Below are positions 13,001 to 25,351 of a DNA stretch of 64,000 nt, in pieces. Position numbers and translations under genes: made by a program. The number at the start of each line of letters is the position of its first letter. The stretch's first letter is position 1. The notes under the pieces were generated by a model. The model did not search any database. It was not told the origin of the DNA and saw only the letters and a list, made by a program, of their open reading frames with translations. Location: assembly GCA_007644065.1 (NCBI GenBank), contig VJWN01000007.1:682001-746000 (forward strand). The letters are read 5' to 3'. The DNA comes from Margaritispora aquatica (lineage: Eukaryota; Ascomycota; Leotiomycetes; Helotiales; Discinellaceae).

Positions 13001-13132
13001 CTATTTCCTTTAGATACATGTAATCTATAACAATAGGGTATCGCGCCCGGACCGCGCCCAGTCCACCCACACCTGATCCCAACCCCTCAAATCGCAAGAA
13101 CGAACTAAAAAACCAACAAGAAAAGAATACAC
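10031..13132. other. Intergenic, 3.1 kb, no confident gene
   Basis: Long stretch between two minus-strand genes. The only candidate is a 99-codon minus-strand frame at 12426-12725 with one hydrophobic segment (FNILLLMLTAPSLFWFWG), listed separately at low confidence. No repeats, tRNA or mobile-element remnants were recognised. AT-rich sequence with poly-pyrimidine patches fits promoter or UTR sequence. Confidence 0.4.
12426..12725 (-). CDS. Possible small one-TM hypothetical protein
   Basis: A 99-codon frame starting with ATG. It has a polar N-terminus, one hydrophobic helix (about residues 30-49) and a basic, Phe-rich C-terminus. A GTGAGG inside the frame could be a splice donor, which would change the C-terminus. 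It sits 0.7 kb left of the transporter stop codon. No family recognised; it may be a chance frame. Confidence 0.2.
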   Translation of the reverse strand: MTNAETSIQVPRQLILDRSGNSTGHSGPVDWTFNILLLMLTAPSLFWFWGQVRKGGVDTTKQGVCCGTSPTAPVFLRKHFQRFHLGLGFGFFFNFLACS

Positions 13133-15024
13133 TCAAACTCTCTCGACAGTCGAGACAGTTGGCTCCTTGGCCTCCTCCAGCTTGTCCTCGGAAGCCTGCA
13201 GCACATCCGCGGTCTTCTGGCCCTTCCTTCCAATCTGGTACCAAGGTAGGGTAAACAAGCGATCCATGCTCTCGAGACTCCTGCCCGCCGTCTCAGGGAT
13301 GAAGAACCAGGCCCACACACCACCGATGATGGTGACGACAGTGAAGAGCCAGAAGGTGCCGTAGGGAGAGAGTCCGCCCTTTGATTGCGGCAGCAGCATG
13401 TTGGGCACCGCGCGCGAGTTGCCGTACTGGTTGACGAAGTGGAAGCACATGACCATAGATGAGGAGATGGCACGGATGCGGAGTGGGTAGATCTCAGCGT
13501 TGAGGAGGTACTGCATGCTGTTCCAGCCCATGGCCCAACCGAAGCCAGAGATGTAGATCATGACGATGGCAACGGTGGCGGCGTGCTGCTGGGAAGATGT
13601 GAATTTCTCGCCTTCCTTGAGTTGTGGGACGGCGGTCAGGAAGGCGGCAATGTAACCCATGGAGACGGCTTGGAGGCCGATACCAATGCCAAGGGAGCGC
13701 TTGCGACCGATGACATCGACAAGGAAGAGGGCGCAGATGATGGCGGCCACGAACTTGACAACACCGAAGATGGCGGTTGCAAAAAGCTTCTCGTTTTGGC
13801 CCTTGGTGCCAAGGAGGGCGAAGAATTCAGGTGCGTAGATGGTGATAGATTGTGCGCCGGACCATTGCGAGAGGAGTTGGGAGAAGAGACCAAGGTAGAT
13901 TCTGTAGAAGTTGTTGGGCATGAGGAACATCTCCTTGAGATAACCAGTCCATCCAGAGCCTAGAGTAGCTTCTTGCTCTTCATGGAGTTGCTGTTGAATC
14001 TCGTTGATTTCTCTGAGAATGAATGGTGAGTCAATTGGGAGGTTTCGGATGCGAGCCAAGTTAGCAGTGGCCAGTTCTGGGTTGTTGCGCTTGACTGAAT
14101 ATTAGGTTAGCGAGCATGTTACAAAAGTAATCTGGCTCAAAGCGAATGAAGCTTATGAGACATAAAAGACGGGAGGAAGTTGTTACTCACTCAGGTATCT
14201 TGGCGACTCGTAGTTGAAGAAAGACAAAAGTCCAATGATGCCGGCAAACATCAGATGCAATGAAGTCGGGACAAGCTAATGTTGCATGTGAGTACATCTC
14301 CAAACAGACGGAGGGTAGTTTTTGACTTACCCATTGTGTGTCGGATCCAGCCTTGATATGTAATTGAGATCCCCAACTAGCAAAGTATGCTAACATGATG
14401 CCGATATACACAGAGCCTGAGAATGTGCAGGTGCACAGACCACGAACTGACTTTGGTGAGATTTCAGACAGATAGACGGGTGCGACAACGGTCGTTTGAC
14501 CGATTCCAAGACCAGCAATAAATCTTCCAGCATAAACTTGTCCCAATCGACCACCATTGGTCATGAAGATGACGATACCAAGAATCCACAGAGCAACGAG
14601 TTGACGGGTTGCCCATAGACGACCAATACGATCGCAGAGCACGAAAGCACTAGATGTCGTCAGCTTGTGGTTACACGACAAGGAAGTAAGCACTTACAGT
14701 CCTGCTCCTCCAACAGAGCCAATTTGAACCATAGCAGAAATGTTTGCTTTGGTATTGGCGAGCTGAACAGCATCCATCTTGTCGAGACCCAGGAGGTGTT
14801 GGAAGTGAGATTTCGCCAACGTGCCCGAGATAAGACCTTCATCAACTCCACGAGCAGCACCCATTATTCCAAAGGAGAAGACCTGTGGGTGAGTTAGGAT
14901 CACTTGGTCTATGATTATTATTTCCACTTACTGCGAACCATAATCGCCAGTTCAAAACTTCCTTGGGATCATCGCCCCTGTTAAGCTTGAAGATGTTCTG
15001 CGGTTTGCCGCCTCCACCAGCCAT
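13133..15024 (-). CDS. MFS sugar transporter (sugar-porter family, uronate/quinate-transporter-like)
   Basis: Proton-coupled plasma-membrane uptake carrier of the sugar-porter family, about 12 membrane segments, 547 aa. Exons run 15024-14932, 14882-14698, 14649-14331, 14275-14191 and 14094-13133; the four introns are 48-96 bp and phases agree. Motifs seen: KLNRGDDPKEVLNWRLW at the N-terminus, GAARGVDEGLISGT in the first loop, CDRIGRLWATRQ (the D-R/K-x-G-R motif), AGRFIAGLGIGQ, YLSEISPKSVRG, YESPRYL, VDVIGRKRSL, AEIYPLRIRA and PETAGRSLESMD. The GARG.DEG pattern is what I recall for galacturonate and quinate-type carriers, so an acidic sugar substrate is possible but unproven. That would fit the GH28 pectinase elsewhere in the window. 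Family assignment is firm, substrate is not. Confidence 0.92.
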
Positions 15025-18023
15025 TTTGAAGGATGTATGAGAAGAAGTGATGTGCGAAGGAAGAAGAAGTGTCCAGGAGAGATGTCTGATGAAAACGAAA
15101 ATAAAGTGCGAAATCCAGTTTCTTAAATATTTCTAGGAGAGTAGCATGCTACCCCGCCTTGTAGTTTTAGCATATCGTGGAGCCCCAGATTTCATGGTAC
15201 TTAGGTCCTTTGAAAACTCGGCATGAACACCGCAATTGCTTCAGACGAAGCCAGGCAAGCTTGAATACGAAAACAAGAAGACCGCTTCTCTAGTGTGCTA
15301 GGCGCCAAGTGATATAACGCAGGTGCTTTCACTCAAACCACGCTTTTAGACCTATCACGAGGAAGCTCGAGAGGATAGTCAGACGAGGGAATATCATGCA
15401 CGGGCGATGCTGTGGCACTTGCCACTTTAGAAAACACCGGCTTCAACTCGGGCAAATAGACTTTGTTGGAGAAGAAGTGGAAAGGGTCGAAGATGGGGTG
15501 TGGAGGAGGTCGGGGAATGATTAAGACCAGACCAGAAGAAATGCAGGACATTACCCATTCATGACATACCTGAATCGTACCCGCATGTTGGTAATGATAG
15601 TCTAATCCAATAGTGAATGCTGAAACCGAGTTGAGTGCATGGTGGGTAAGGTAAAGCTGACATCGATTTGAAAATCCCTTTCACTTTCAACCAGTTACTA
15701 CCTAGGTATGACCGTTGTATTCTTGGACTGAAAGGTGACAGAAAAAATTCGTGACAATTGACGTTGCGACTTCTCGATATCTCCTTTGTTGTTTTGGTAG
15801 ATCGGCAATGTCATTGTGTCAACCCCAGGTTAAGGGCTGCCATGAGGAGAATGGAACCCCGCCAAACCGCCAAACCCCGATATTTCCCCTCGCATTGGCG
15901 CCGGACACTTAATCACGAGGCCAATCAAGCTCAAGATGAAGCAAAGCCTTTTGAGCTTGAAGTCCATCTCGGCAGCTTGGCAATCATAGCGTCGAACGAT
16001 TTTTAAAAAGCCAGACCGCCACAGTGGACGATACCCATAGCAGTCATCCTGCGAGAAAGTTTGACGAAAATGAGCTATAAAGCTCTACAAACATCCTCAT
16101 GATCCGAAAGATTATCGGCCAAGATTTGGTTGACATGGTCTTGCGTTGTCGAACGGGGTAAAGCATGGAAATGGATACCTAAAATGGTACGATATGGTGA
16201 AGACATAGAAACGGGGTGGCCGAATAAACCATGTAGCTGCTGCTTTGCGTTAGTAAAAGCAGTAGTGTTGATGTCGGTAGCTGAATACCTTTGGCTTCGG
16301 CCGACTGTGCTCCTAGACTATATGGCTTTTCATACCTAGATCAATTAGGTAGAAAGATGAAGTACGATAACTATGCTCCCAATGGCACTCGCTTTAGATA
16401 GTCAGAAGCGGTTGCAAGATTTCAAGGTTCCTTCACACTGACTTAGCTTTCAATTCCAAAATCATGCCCATGATCAAAAAGGAATCACGACAGTCGAGAT
16501 TCTTAGGAGCTTCATGACGAATCTAAAAGGATATGTGTGACAAGAAAGTGGTGGGCTTTAAGCGCTCGAGAAGCTTTACGCCATCCGCCTTGTGTTCTTC
16601 CACAGCTTGGCTGTGGAACGGTAGTTCCTGGGCGCTGAACGACATTCGAACCAAAGACGATAAGTTTCTTAGTGATGGAATGTTTCGCATTCGATCTGCT
16701 TGAAGAATGGGACTCTGATTTATATATGCTTGGAAGACTTGCGTGAATGAATGGAAGAAGCTATAGGAGAGTCGAAAATGCTCGGTGATGAGGCCGATGC
16801 TCGCATTATGTCCTTCGCCAAGTCCCACATCATGTGACTTGTGTCTCAGTTCAAAGATAGCTACATATTTTGTGGACACCCCAATCAAAAGCTATTGTCA
16901 GGAAGTGCGAGTCCTTGGATATGATGCTGCATGAATATGTTGCTCTCGCCGGCGTTTCCAGAATCACATGACTCTGTTGGGCAATATCACATGACCGCGA
17001 GCATCGGATCAGAATTTCTAATCGACGAGAAGGACGGAACACTTGATCCGAGACCAACAATGCCAAAACCTGAGAGCAAAACAACAACAACTTCCCTTTC
17101 ATTCCACAATAAGATCTCAAAGTTCCATCGCAACCGCAGAATACAAATGCTAGTCTCAGTCTTTTCTTTAAAAGCGGTTATGAGGTACAGAGCCCACCTG
17201 TTTCACTCATCAAGTGGTGGTTCATTAACATCAATGGCCGTCGTGGTTGATACTCAACATGAGGACGACATCACTTCATCACTCCATTACTTCATCACTT
17301 TGATCAAAGGGGTCATATCCATACATATTGAAATTTGACATCGAATTCTCTGCCCCCTGAACGCGCAACATCCACGTGTAGCGGGGACGACCGTTGATTA
17401 GATCGTGGGTCCTCAACTTGGTTATAGAACTTGGAATCAGACCAATCCATGTCGAGTGACGATCACTTTTATCAAATTTATACAGATCCCGGTTTCCTGT
17501 TTGAAGTTTCGGTCCCGCATCCAACGAGTATTTTCATTCGTTCTACCAGACATCCACTTCGGATCCGAAATACGTTCCTTACGAGTTCTTCGGCTGTGTT
17601 GTCTCGCTTGCTTCCAAATGGGGCGAGCAACGCAGCCAGGAACCACGAAGTGGTCTCCAAATCCGTCAGCACTTTATCCTCCCCAGAGTTCGCAATGCAA
17701 CGACGTGTAACGATGAAGGTCGAGATCCATATCCTGCGTACGCAGCCGCGCTTCTGTCTGAGTAGCATGATTTTCTGCACTGGGAAGAAGTCTAGCTTGG
17801 CAGAAGATGGACATGGTACAACATGGATACCGGTACATCCAGTGGAGCATTGTGAACTATATCTCCTTATCTTGGCTTTGTATATCCTCTTTTCTAACTC
17901 CCCATCTGTCCTTCTTGTTTGATTTCACCATCTTCATTTCACATTTCGTCACTTTTGATACCCCATACAGTCGTTGCTCTTCCTGTTTTCACTCTTTGCC
18001 GTTGGCTAGAACACTTATTCAAG
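15025..18023. other. Intergenic, 3 kb, divergent promoter region
   Basis: Lies between the start of the transporter (minus strand) and the start of the sulfotransferase (plus strand), so it holds both promoters. Frames of 60-160 codons occur in several phases but none shows a domain or consistent splice structure. A short minus-strand frame near 16523-16690 (starting MRNIPSLRNLSS) cannot be told from chance. No repeats of note. Confidence 0.4.
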
Positions 18024-18922
18024 ATGGCGTACTCCGCGAAATATACACCAAAACCTATCACGGACATTTTTACCTCAGACACAGACATCAATCGTCGAGA
18101 ATGCCGTCGCACAGTCCCTATGAAAGTTCTCCTCCTCGGTCTTGGCCGCACAGGAACAGCATGTACGTTTTCATACTCCAATATATCAAATTCACAACTA
18201 ACCAAACCACAGCTATGCGCGCAGCCATGAAGGAATTAGGCTACGTAGACACTTACCACATGATGTCCTGCTCCATCGACAACCCACCTGACGCTCTCAT
18301 GTGGATGGACGCCTTGACTGCGAAATACGACGGCATCGGCGCACCCTTCACACGAGCAGACTGGGACCAGCTCCTAGGTAACTGCCAGGCGGTATGCGAC
18401 TGGCCAGCTGTTGCCTTCGCAAAGGAATTGATTGAAGCCTACCCAGAAGCTAAAGTGGTGCTCACAACCCGCGATGTCAACTCCTGGCACGCGAGCACCA
18501 TGCGCACCGTCTACTGGCGCGTATGCGACCCGGAGCTGCGCTACCTGCAGTACGTGTCCTGGGCCGCGGGAATGTATTATCCTATGCTGCGGAAGTTCTT
18601 CGATACGTTCTTCTTAGGCGATTTTGAGGGTCAAGGCAAAGAGGTGTATCTGCGCCATTATGACGAGGTCAGGTCGCTAGTGAAGAAGGAGAATCTGCTC
18701 GAGTTTAGGGTTCAGGAGGGCTGGGGACCTTTGTGCGAGTTCTTGGGTGAGAGAGTACCGACAGGGAGTAAATTCCCGAATGTGAATGACAACAGCGATT
18801 TTGTAACGAGATCGCGGAGGAGGAATCGTATGCAGATGCTCAATGTGTTGGTGAGAGGTTTAGAGATTGCGGTTTTGGTGGCGATGTGCGTGCTCCTCGT
18901 CTCAATGCTTTGGCGGTTGTGA
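18024..18922 (+). CDS. Sulfotransferase-family P-loop protein with C-terminal membrane anchor
   Basis: Fungal protein of the Sulfotransfer_4-like family; members resemble PAPS-dependent sulfotransferases, but the reaction is unproven and many are misnamed as epimerases. Exons run 18024-18162 and 18213-18922 (50-bp intron), 282 aa. The P-loop-like 5'-phosphosulfate-binding motif GLGRTGTAS lies at residues 39-47 and is only complete after splicing. The second nucleotide-binding region is VVLTTRDVNSWHAST. The region between (DALTAKYDGIGAPF, then a CDWPAVAFAKELIEAYP helix) is typical of the family. The last 25 residues form one hydrophobic helix after a basic stretch (RSRRRNRMQ), suggesting tail anchoring. 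It is convergent with the ASST-like gene 1.7 kb downstream. Confidence 0.88.
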
Positions 18923-20598
18923 TGAGACGTACCCTATCTGAGGGTTGGAGATAGATGTTTGGGTCTTGGAGAGGGCTTGGTTCACTTGGGCATTTCTAGG
19001 CGTCTTGGGTGGAATTTTAGATGGGGGATATCTGATGGAGAGTCGTTGTATATACCAGCTCCTTCATGCTTTCAATGCTTTTTGTACATACGCACATGCA
19101 TTTGTGTTTAGATTTAGATATCCATACGGTACAGCAATTTTGTAGATTGCCATCTATCATTATAGAGTATGAATAGCTCCAGTTTTAACTCAGAACGGTA
19201 AGTCTCTTTCTTCACATGCCACAACCCCTTTCCCACTCCACAAAAGCTCTCGAGACCCTATACTCGTATATGGAACCCTTCCTTTCTCGCTCCCTCCCAC
19301 CTTTCACCTTTCATCTGAAGTCCAAGTCCCAACCGATATCCGGTCCAACTTTCACAATCCCAAGCCCCCCAAAATCTTGAACGCCAGTATCACCAGCACT
19401 TGGCATATGCAGCCAAGCCGGTTGGGGCGCCATTGACCTTGTTCGATTTTCGCCGTTTGCTGTTCGCTGTCCAGTCGTACAGGGGTTATCTTCGGTACGA
19501 GTTCATCTGTCTGCCCTGTCCAATCCAATCAACGAAAAAACCACCCAAGATTTACTTGGTATATAATATTTTCGCCGAAAATGGAAAGCTGATCGCAGAC
19601 TCAATTTAATGGATGGATGGATGGATGGATGGATGTTTGGCCAGTTGATCGGTTGGTTATGCATCTATCGCAAGATGTGTACCTTTTGGGACAAATAGCA
19701 GGTGGTGAGCTGTAAGTGTAAGGGTAAGCACTTAACTTGGCCCAAGTACAAACGATACAGAGTCTGCTTTCGCTCAGTTGCAATTCAATCGAAGTGCTTA
19801 TCCACCCATAACATTACAAGTCATCCCATCTCATCAACACCATCCCTCCAACCCTCCCAGCAACCAGTGACCAACAACCACCAGTTCCAAACACCCTCAC
19901 CAAAAAACACCAAGAAGAACACCAACAACCTTTTTCGGCTCCGAAAAAAAACCAAGACATCGAACGCGTCGTCGTCATTTCTCGCTCTCATCCCTGCGCA
20001 CCACTACCGCCCAGAGCCGTATCTGCAAGCGATCCCAGCATGCACATGAGCCCCTGAGCATACCCACCCACCTCGCTTAACTGATGTGCAAGGTGGGAGG
20101 TAAGTGACATGTGGGTCATGAGTGGAAGGAAGGATAGTGCCGGTTTCAACGTGCCAGACTCCCAGCATTGATGTGGAAGAGAGAGGGCGGAAGGGAGGAG
20201 GGACGTGTGCATGCATGCTTCCGATGACGGTGTTTAGGTTTCGTAGGGAGATGAGGCTTGGTTTGAATTTATGCTCGCGGAGAGGAGAAGAGATGGATTT
20301 GTGCAAGAAGGAGGAGGAGAGTATGGGAGAGCATAAGTGAGAAGGGTAGGTATTATGTAGGAGGGTTCTGGGACTGGGAGTTATGCAAAATGGTGCAATA
20401 TGAGGTGCTGAATAGCTTCCATGACGCCTTTGGGTTTGTTGCACTAGTATATATATACAAAAGATCACTCTCGCCTTCAAGTGAACTAGTTTTATATCAG
20501 AAGCGCTTTCCAACACCACTCCCACGACAAACACAATGCAAAGAGAAAAAAGAAAATAGTATATGGACAGGAAGGAAACGATGACCATCAAGATGAGT
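18923..20598. other. Intergenic between convergent genes, with GGAT microsatellite
   Basis: About 1.7 kb shared 3' region of two convergent genes. It holds a (GGAT) microsatellite at about 19609-19634. A 238-codon minus-strand frame at 20004-20720 overlaps the end of the ASST gene and has low-complexity composition, so I do not call it. Confidence 0.45.
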
Positions 20599-22416
20599 CT
20601 ACACCAACGCAACCTCACTCCCCCGCAATTTCTCGAACTTCGCGCCCCTCGCCCTCCGCCTCCGACTCCGCACAAGCACAACCACCTCCCTAACACCAAC
20701 ACACGCACCTGCGAGGGCACAAACGCCTAGCAGGAGGCCCAACCACGTACTCTCAACGCCCTCCTTGGTTTCTCCATCCACCTTACTCTCCTTCCCACCC
20801 TCATCGGCAACCTGGCCCTCCTCTAACTGTCTATCCCTTGGCCCGCCAACACCTATACGCTTCCCGGTCTTGTCAAGGGCAATAACGCGGAGATATCGCG
20901 GATACGTGGATTCGAGCTTGAACTCCTCCTCGAATTCGTCCTTCTCCTTGCGCTGCAAGTCTGTCCAGAACGCAGGATCGTCGCCAGCTGTTGCCGCGGC
21001 CGAGCCTTGAAGAAGCCACGCCGCGACCTCTGTGGCTCCGTTCCAGGAAACATACAGCGAATGTTGTAAGTTCGTCACTTCGCCTTCCGTAACATTGTAT
21101 TTGGCGATTGCAAGCGCTGGATTTGTGGTGGGGAACGCATGCCACTCAAACTTATACACGCGATAACTTTGCACCTCGGCACTACCAAATCGATTCTCAG
21201 GCCCAAAGTGCGTGTCACACAGCACATCGCCCTCATAGCTGTATTCAGTGAACGCAGCCGAGTTCCCGTATCCCATCACCACGTTACCTCGTCCTGCAGG
21301 TTCAGACAGAGTTTGGAACGAGCCCTGCGAGATACCGTGGATGTGGTGCGGATTCGTGTATGTCGTGAGTAAGCGGGCAGTCATGGCCACTTGATCGATT
21401 TGGACGCGAATACCCCGCGTGTCAGCAATGCGCGGGTGAGGATCGTCGACGCCGTTGTCGAACATAGTGATGGTGGTGCCATCGTCGCTCCAGCGCGCGT
21501 CGTGCTGGTATGCGAAGTTCGTCGCTTGGCCGTCTGACAAGTCCTTAAACATATTCCTCTTGCCACCTAATATCCACAGGACTTCGCCTGTCTTGCCGTC
21601 GATGTAAGTGATGGAATGCATGTACCGTGAGGAGGTCAGGTAGTTCCCTTTCGAGTCTTTGGCGATGCTGTTCATGTGGAAGAAATCGAAGGCGCGCCCT
21701 TCCTCGCCGTCGCCGTCAATGGGCTTGAATGTTGAGGTGAGATTGTAGTGGTCTAGTGCGCGCCATTGGAAGACAAGCTCTCCAGTCGCGATGTTGATTT
21801 CTTGGATGAGACAATCCCAGACTGGTCCTTTGATAGGCTTGCCCATGGATGTGAGGTCGCGCTCCACGATCTCGTAGACGGTAAACATGGCTGTGCCTTG
21901 AGGCGTGATGCGGAAATCATGTAGGTCGCCCCAGAGATCGTTGAGGCCACCAACCTTGATGACTTCGTTGTATGAGGTATCCAGCTTCGAATGATTAGCT
22001 TGGTGACCCTGACGAGTGAAGTGACATACCATGTAGTAGAACCCCGCACCATGACCACCAACAGCATCGTTACCAGCCCAGAATGTGAGATATTGCTTCC
22101 CTTCGTACTCTTGCACCAGCAAATTGTATATCTGATCATATCCTGTGACTGCCCATACGAGTCTTCCGTTTCGATCCAGTATCATTGCGCTCGGGTGACT
22201 GACCACCCCTCCCCTCGGCGATAGCATCGTGTATAAATCGCTACATTCCGGATGCGACTGCAGCACATTGATCCGCGGCGACACTAATTCGGTCGTCTTG
22301 TATGTTTGCACTGGATACAAACCATACGCCGTGTCATCGTATTGCTGGTCATTGTGAAAGATATCTTGATCGGCAACAACGAAAGTGAAAAGACAGAAAA
22401 TTGTGAATAGCTTCAT
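20599..22416 (-). CDS. Arylsulfotransferase (ASST)-like secreted/membrane protein
   Basis: Member of the Arylsulfotran_2 family (beta-propeller). Bacterial ASSTs move sulfate between phenolic donors and acceptors; the fungal reaction is not established. Exons run 22416-22030 and 21984-20599, 590 aa. The 45-bp intron (GTATGT..GCTAAT..GAAG) is open in frame, but its removal gives GAGFYYM|LDTSYNEVIKV as in relatives. The start at 22416 rather than 22446 places a signal peptide first (MKLFTIFCLFTFVVADQ). Family motifs: HPSAMILDRNGRLVW, GLNDLWGDLHDFRITP, DFFHMNSIAKDSKGNYL, GGKRNMF and FAYQHDARW. The C-terminus has an acidic linker, one membrane helix (LGLLLGVCALAGACVGV) and a basic tail, suggesting anchoring with the propeller outside. 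It is divergent to the MFS gene. Confidence 0.88.
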   Translation of the reverse strand: MKLFTIFCLFTFVVADQDIFHNDQQYDDTAYGLYPVQTYKTTELVSPRINVLQSHPECSDLYTMLSPRGGVVSHPSAMILDRNGRLVWAVTGYDQIYNLLVQEYEGKQYLTFWAGNDAVGGHGAGFYYMVCHFTRQGHQANHSKLDTSYNEVIKVGGLNDLWGDLHDFRITPQGTAMFTVYEIVERDLTSMGKPIKGPVWDCLIQEINIATGELVFQWRALDHYNLTSTFKPIDGDGEEGRAFDFFHMNSIAKDSKGNYLTSSRYMHSITYIDGKTGEVLWILGGKRNMFKDLSDGQATNFAYQHDARWSDDGTTITMFDNGVDDPHPRIADTRGIRVQIDQVAMTARLLTTYTNPHHIHGISQGSFQTLSEPAGRGNVVMGYGNSAAFTEYSYEGDVLCDTHFGPENRFGSAEVQSYRVYKFEWHAFPTTNPALAIAKYNVTEGEVTNLQHSLYVSWNGATEVAAWLLQGSAAATAGDDPAFWTDLQRKEKDEFEEEFKLESTYPRYLRVIALDKTGKRIGVGGPRDRQLEEGQVADEGGKESKVDGETKEGVESTWLGLLLGVCALAGACVGVREVVVLVRSRRRRARGAKFEKLRGSEVALV

Positions 22417-23385
22417 GATGACGGTACTCGGTAAGAACAGGATCAACTCAACATGTACAGAAGCCGAACATCAAACACAAAGAAAGCTTGCCAGATGGAG
22501 ACGAGACCACGGGAGTGGAGGAAGAACAGAAAGAAGCATCTCGTTCGCGGTACCGAAGCATGATCGTCAATATCAATCCGGTTTCATACCCTGCCCGCAA
22601 CAGTAGCTATTTCCAGCATACAGCTCGAGCCGTCACTTGTCAACGGTACGTTTCTCAGTCTCAGATGAAGAACAAGACGCGAACGAGTCCAGGTGGCTTT
22701 GTGGAGAAGATTGAGGCTCATCGATTCATCAACAGCTCATAACCATCATCAAAATGAACACGCCGCCACGTACTGAAGACTAAAGGTAAATCATCATAAA
22801 CGCTTTGTGTAAAGCCCAGACGCAACTTTGCGTACTCGTCGTACCCTTTCATATTTCGGTATCCACCTGCTAGCCCCGTTGATGGACATCATGACGCAGC
22901 ACCAAGGGGTTCGGAGAGACTGTGTGGTAATGTGGTTGTGAGAAAGAAAGCTGCCGTGAACTGCCACGCGTCGCTTACCTCACTAGGACGAGTTTTGTAA
23001 ATCACATGATCTCGGGTGCATCGACCCCCTTTGTATTATCCTCGAGGATGTTTGGATTTCTTAAATCCTTGTTTATCGAAACGGTTTGATGAGCCTCCAC
23101 AGAATTATGCGCGACAAGACTTTATCAGATGCACCATTAGGGATCGCTACCCATGTATAGTTACATCCATGTATACAGTCAAGGATCAGTCTGGCTGGTG
23201 AAAGTTCACTTAACTCCGTAGCTAAGTAACGTGTATGAGGGGAACTGCCAAGAGGAGTGTATAGAATTCATGTTTGTCTTCACTTCTCTCTGCTCAATTC
23301 ATTTCTGTCTATCACACACAATTCCTTTGCAACTTCATTTCTTTTTCTTTTGTACTCCTGTTCTTTCTTGACCTTACTCCCCAAG
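22417..23385. other. Divergent promoter region, ASST / MFS transporter
   Basis: 0.97 kb between the starts of two divergent genes, so co-regulation is possible. No repeated element or clear activator site was recognised. A pyrimidine-rich tract just before the MFS start (about 23280-23380) is typical of fungal leaders. Confidence 0.45.
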
Positions 23386-25351
23386 ATGGAGAAAATCGCA
23401 CTGTACAGTCACAACAACGACTCGGAACTGGTCGTCGGCACCAAGAGACGGCAATCCACTCCTCCAAAACCCCTTCTTTCACCTCTCAGTGACAGGAGAT
23501 TTGAAGATGAAGAAGCTTCGAAACCCAAGAAACCAGAACCGGTAACATGGATGTCACTACCTCGCAAAGACCAGCTCGCCATCTTATTCCTCTGTCGAAT
23601 GGTGGATTTCCTACAAGTGGCGTCGATGCAAGCCTATGTCTTTTACCAACTTAAATCTTTTGATCTTACACTATCCGATTCCACGATCTCGACACAGGCG
23701 GGTGTGTTGCAGGGCTGCTTCACGGGCGCGCAGGTGTTGACAGCAATATTGTGGGGAAAGGCGGCGGATGCAAGCTGGTGTGGGAGGAAGATGGTGTTGA
23801 TTATTGGGTTGGGAGGCACGGCTGTGTCGTGCTTGGGATATGGATTTGCAACGACTTTCTTTTGGGCTGCGTTTTGGCGGGCCGTGGGAGGTGGTATCAA
23901 TGGGACGGTGGGCATAATGTGAGTTTTCTACTCGACATGGTGGGGTGCTGAACTGACAAAACAGACGAACAATGATTGCAGAGATCACGAAGGAAAAGAA
24001 ATACCAATCGCGAGCATTCTTACTTCTACCAATGAGTTTCAACGTCGCAGGCATATTAGGACCAAGTGCGTATATTCTACCATCCATATATTCACAATAC
24101 TAACAAAGCAAACCAGTCATGGGAGGACTCCTCGCCGACCCCGCCACCACTCTCCCCGACATCTTCGGTCCAGAAGGCTGCCTCGGATTCAGCTTCATCG
24201 AATCCTACCCCTACGCACTGCCCGCTCTCCTCAACGCCGTCTTCCTCACCCTCACAACATACATCGTGTTCTTCGGGCTCGAAGAAACGCTCAAATCACG
24301 CTCCCACAAATTCGATCTCGGCCTACACCTAAAATCCCGCTTCATGTCCAAATTCCGCCGCTCCAACTACCAATCCCAGAATGAAGGCTACGCACAGCTG
24401 CAAGCATGGGACACACCCTCCGTGGATCTCACGTCCTTTTCTGAACCACCATCCAAGCCGAAACCAGTCGGTCAACTCCCCTTCTCCCGAATTTGGACGA
24501 AAAATGTCATCCTCACCCTCCTCTCAACCGCCTTCTATGACTTCCAACTCGGCGCCTTCGCCGCGCTGTGGACGCTATTCTTATCCACCGCACGCTCCAC
24601 TGCATCGATTTCCCTACCCTTCCATTTCACAGGTGGTCTCGGCATGCCCGCATCGACCGTCGGACTCGCTACCTCTATCCTTGGAATGCTAGGCATGGCA
24701 CTCCAGCTTTTCCTGTATCCACCTGTGCACGCGCGTATAGGGACGTTGCGCTCATTCCGATATTTCCTAGTCTTGTTTCCAGTCGCTTATTTCCTGGCTC
24801 CTTACCTCGCTACCCTGCCCTCCTCCTCACCCTCCACCACCACCACAGCTCCGGCACCAGCAACAGGTCCCCTCATCTGGATCAGCATCATCCTAATCCT
24901 CCTCCTCCAAGTTACAGCCCGAACATTCACTCTCCCCGCCACCATCATCCTACTAAATAACTGCTCGCCGCATCCAAGTGTGCTGGGCACGATCCACGGA
25001 TTAGGCCAGTCTGTTTCCGCCGGATTCAGGACCGTGGGACCCGTGGTGGGTAGTTGGTGGTATGGCGCGGGCTTGGAGAGTGGTGTTGTAGGGATGGCGT
25101 GGTGGGGTGTCGCGGCTGTTAGTGTGCTAAGTTGTGTGGTTGCGCTGGGGGTGAGGGAAGGAAGTGGGTGGGAGGTATTTTTGGAGGGCGAGCGAGAGGA
25201 GTTGGATGGAGAAGGTTGCGAAGAGGCGAGAGGATTGATGGAGAGTCAGAACGAGGAAAGGAGTGATGAGAAAGATGCTTTTTCAGAAGAGCTGGACAGG
25301 TTACGCGGAAGTCCAGGGAGCTCGAGGAGGGAGAGCCGGGAAGTGAGGTAG
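23386..25351 (+). CDS. MFS transporter (YCR023C/ZIF-like group)
   Basis: Membrane carrier of about 12 helices, 622 aa; substrate unknown. Exons run 23386-23918, 23965-24065 and 24117-25351 (46- and 51-bp introns). A charged cytosolic N-terminus precedes DQLAILFLCRMVDFLQVASM. The MFS motif A is seen as LWGKAADASWCGRKMVLIIG, and the frame crosses both introns at GINGTVGI|RTMIAEIT and FNVAGILGP|IMGGLLADP, both typical of this group. A long hydrophilic loop lies in the middle, and a run of Ser/Thr/Pro (SSSPSTTTT) sits in a loop of the second half. The C-terminal roughly 65 residues are strongly acidic and polar (EGEREELDGEGCEEARG), probably cytosolic. It is divergent from the ASST-like gene. Confidence 0.9.

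Noticed and set aside
17405..17922. Overlapping plus-strand frames upstream of the sulfotransferase
   Set aside because: They run into the sulfotransferase leader in other phases and show no motif.
20004..20720. 238-codon minus-strand frame
   Set aside because: Overlaps the ASST C-terminus in another frame; low-complexity Cys/Gly start and no family.
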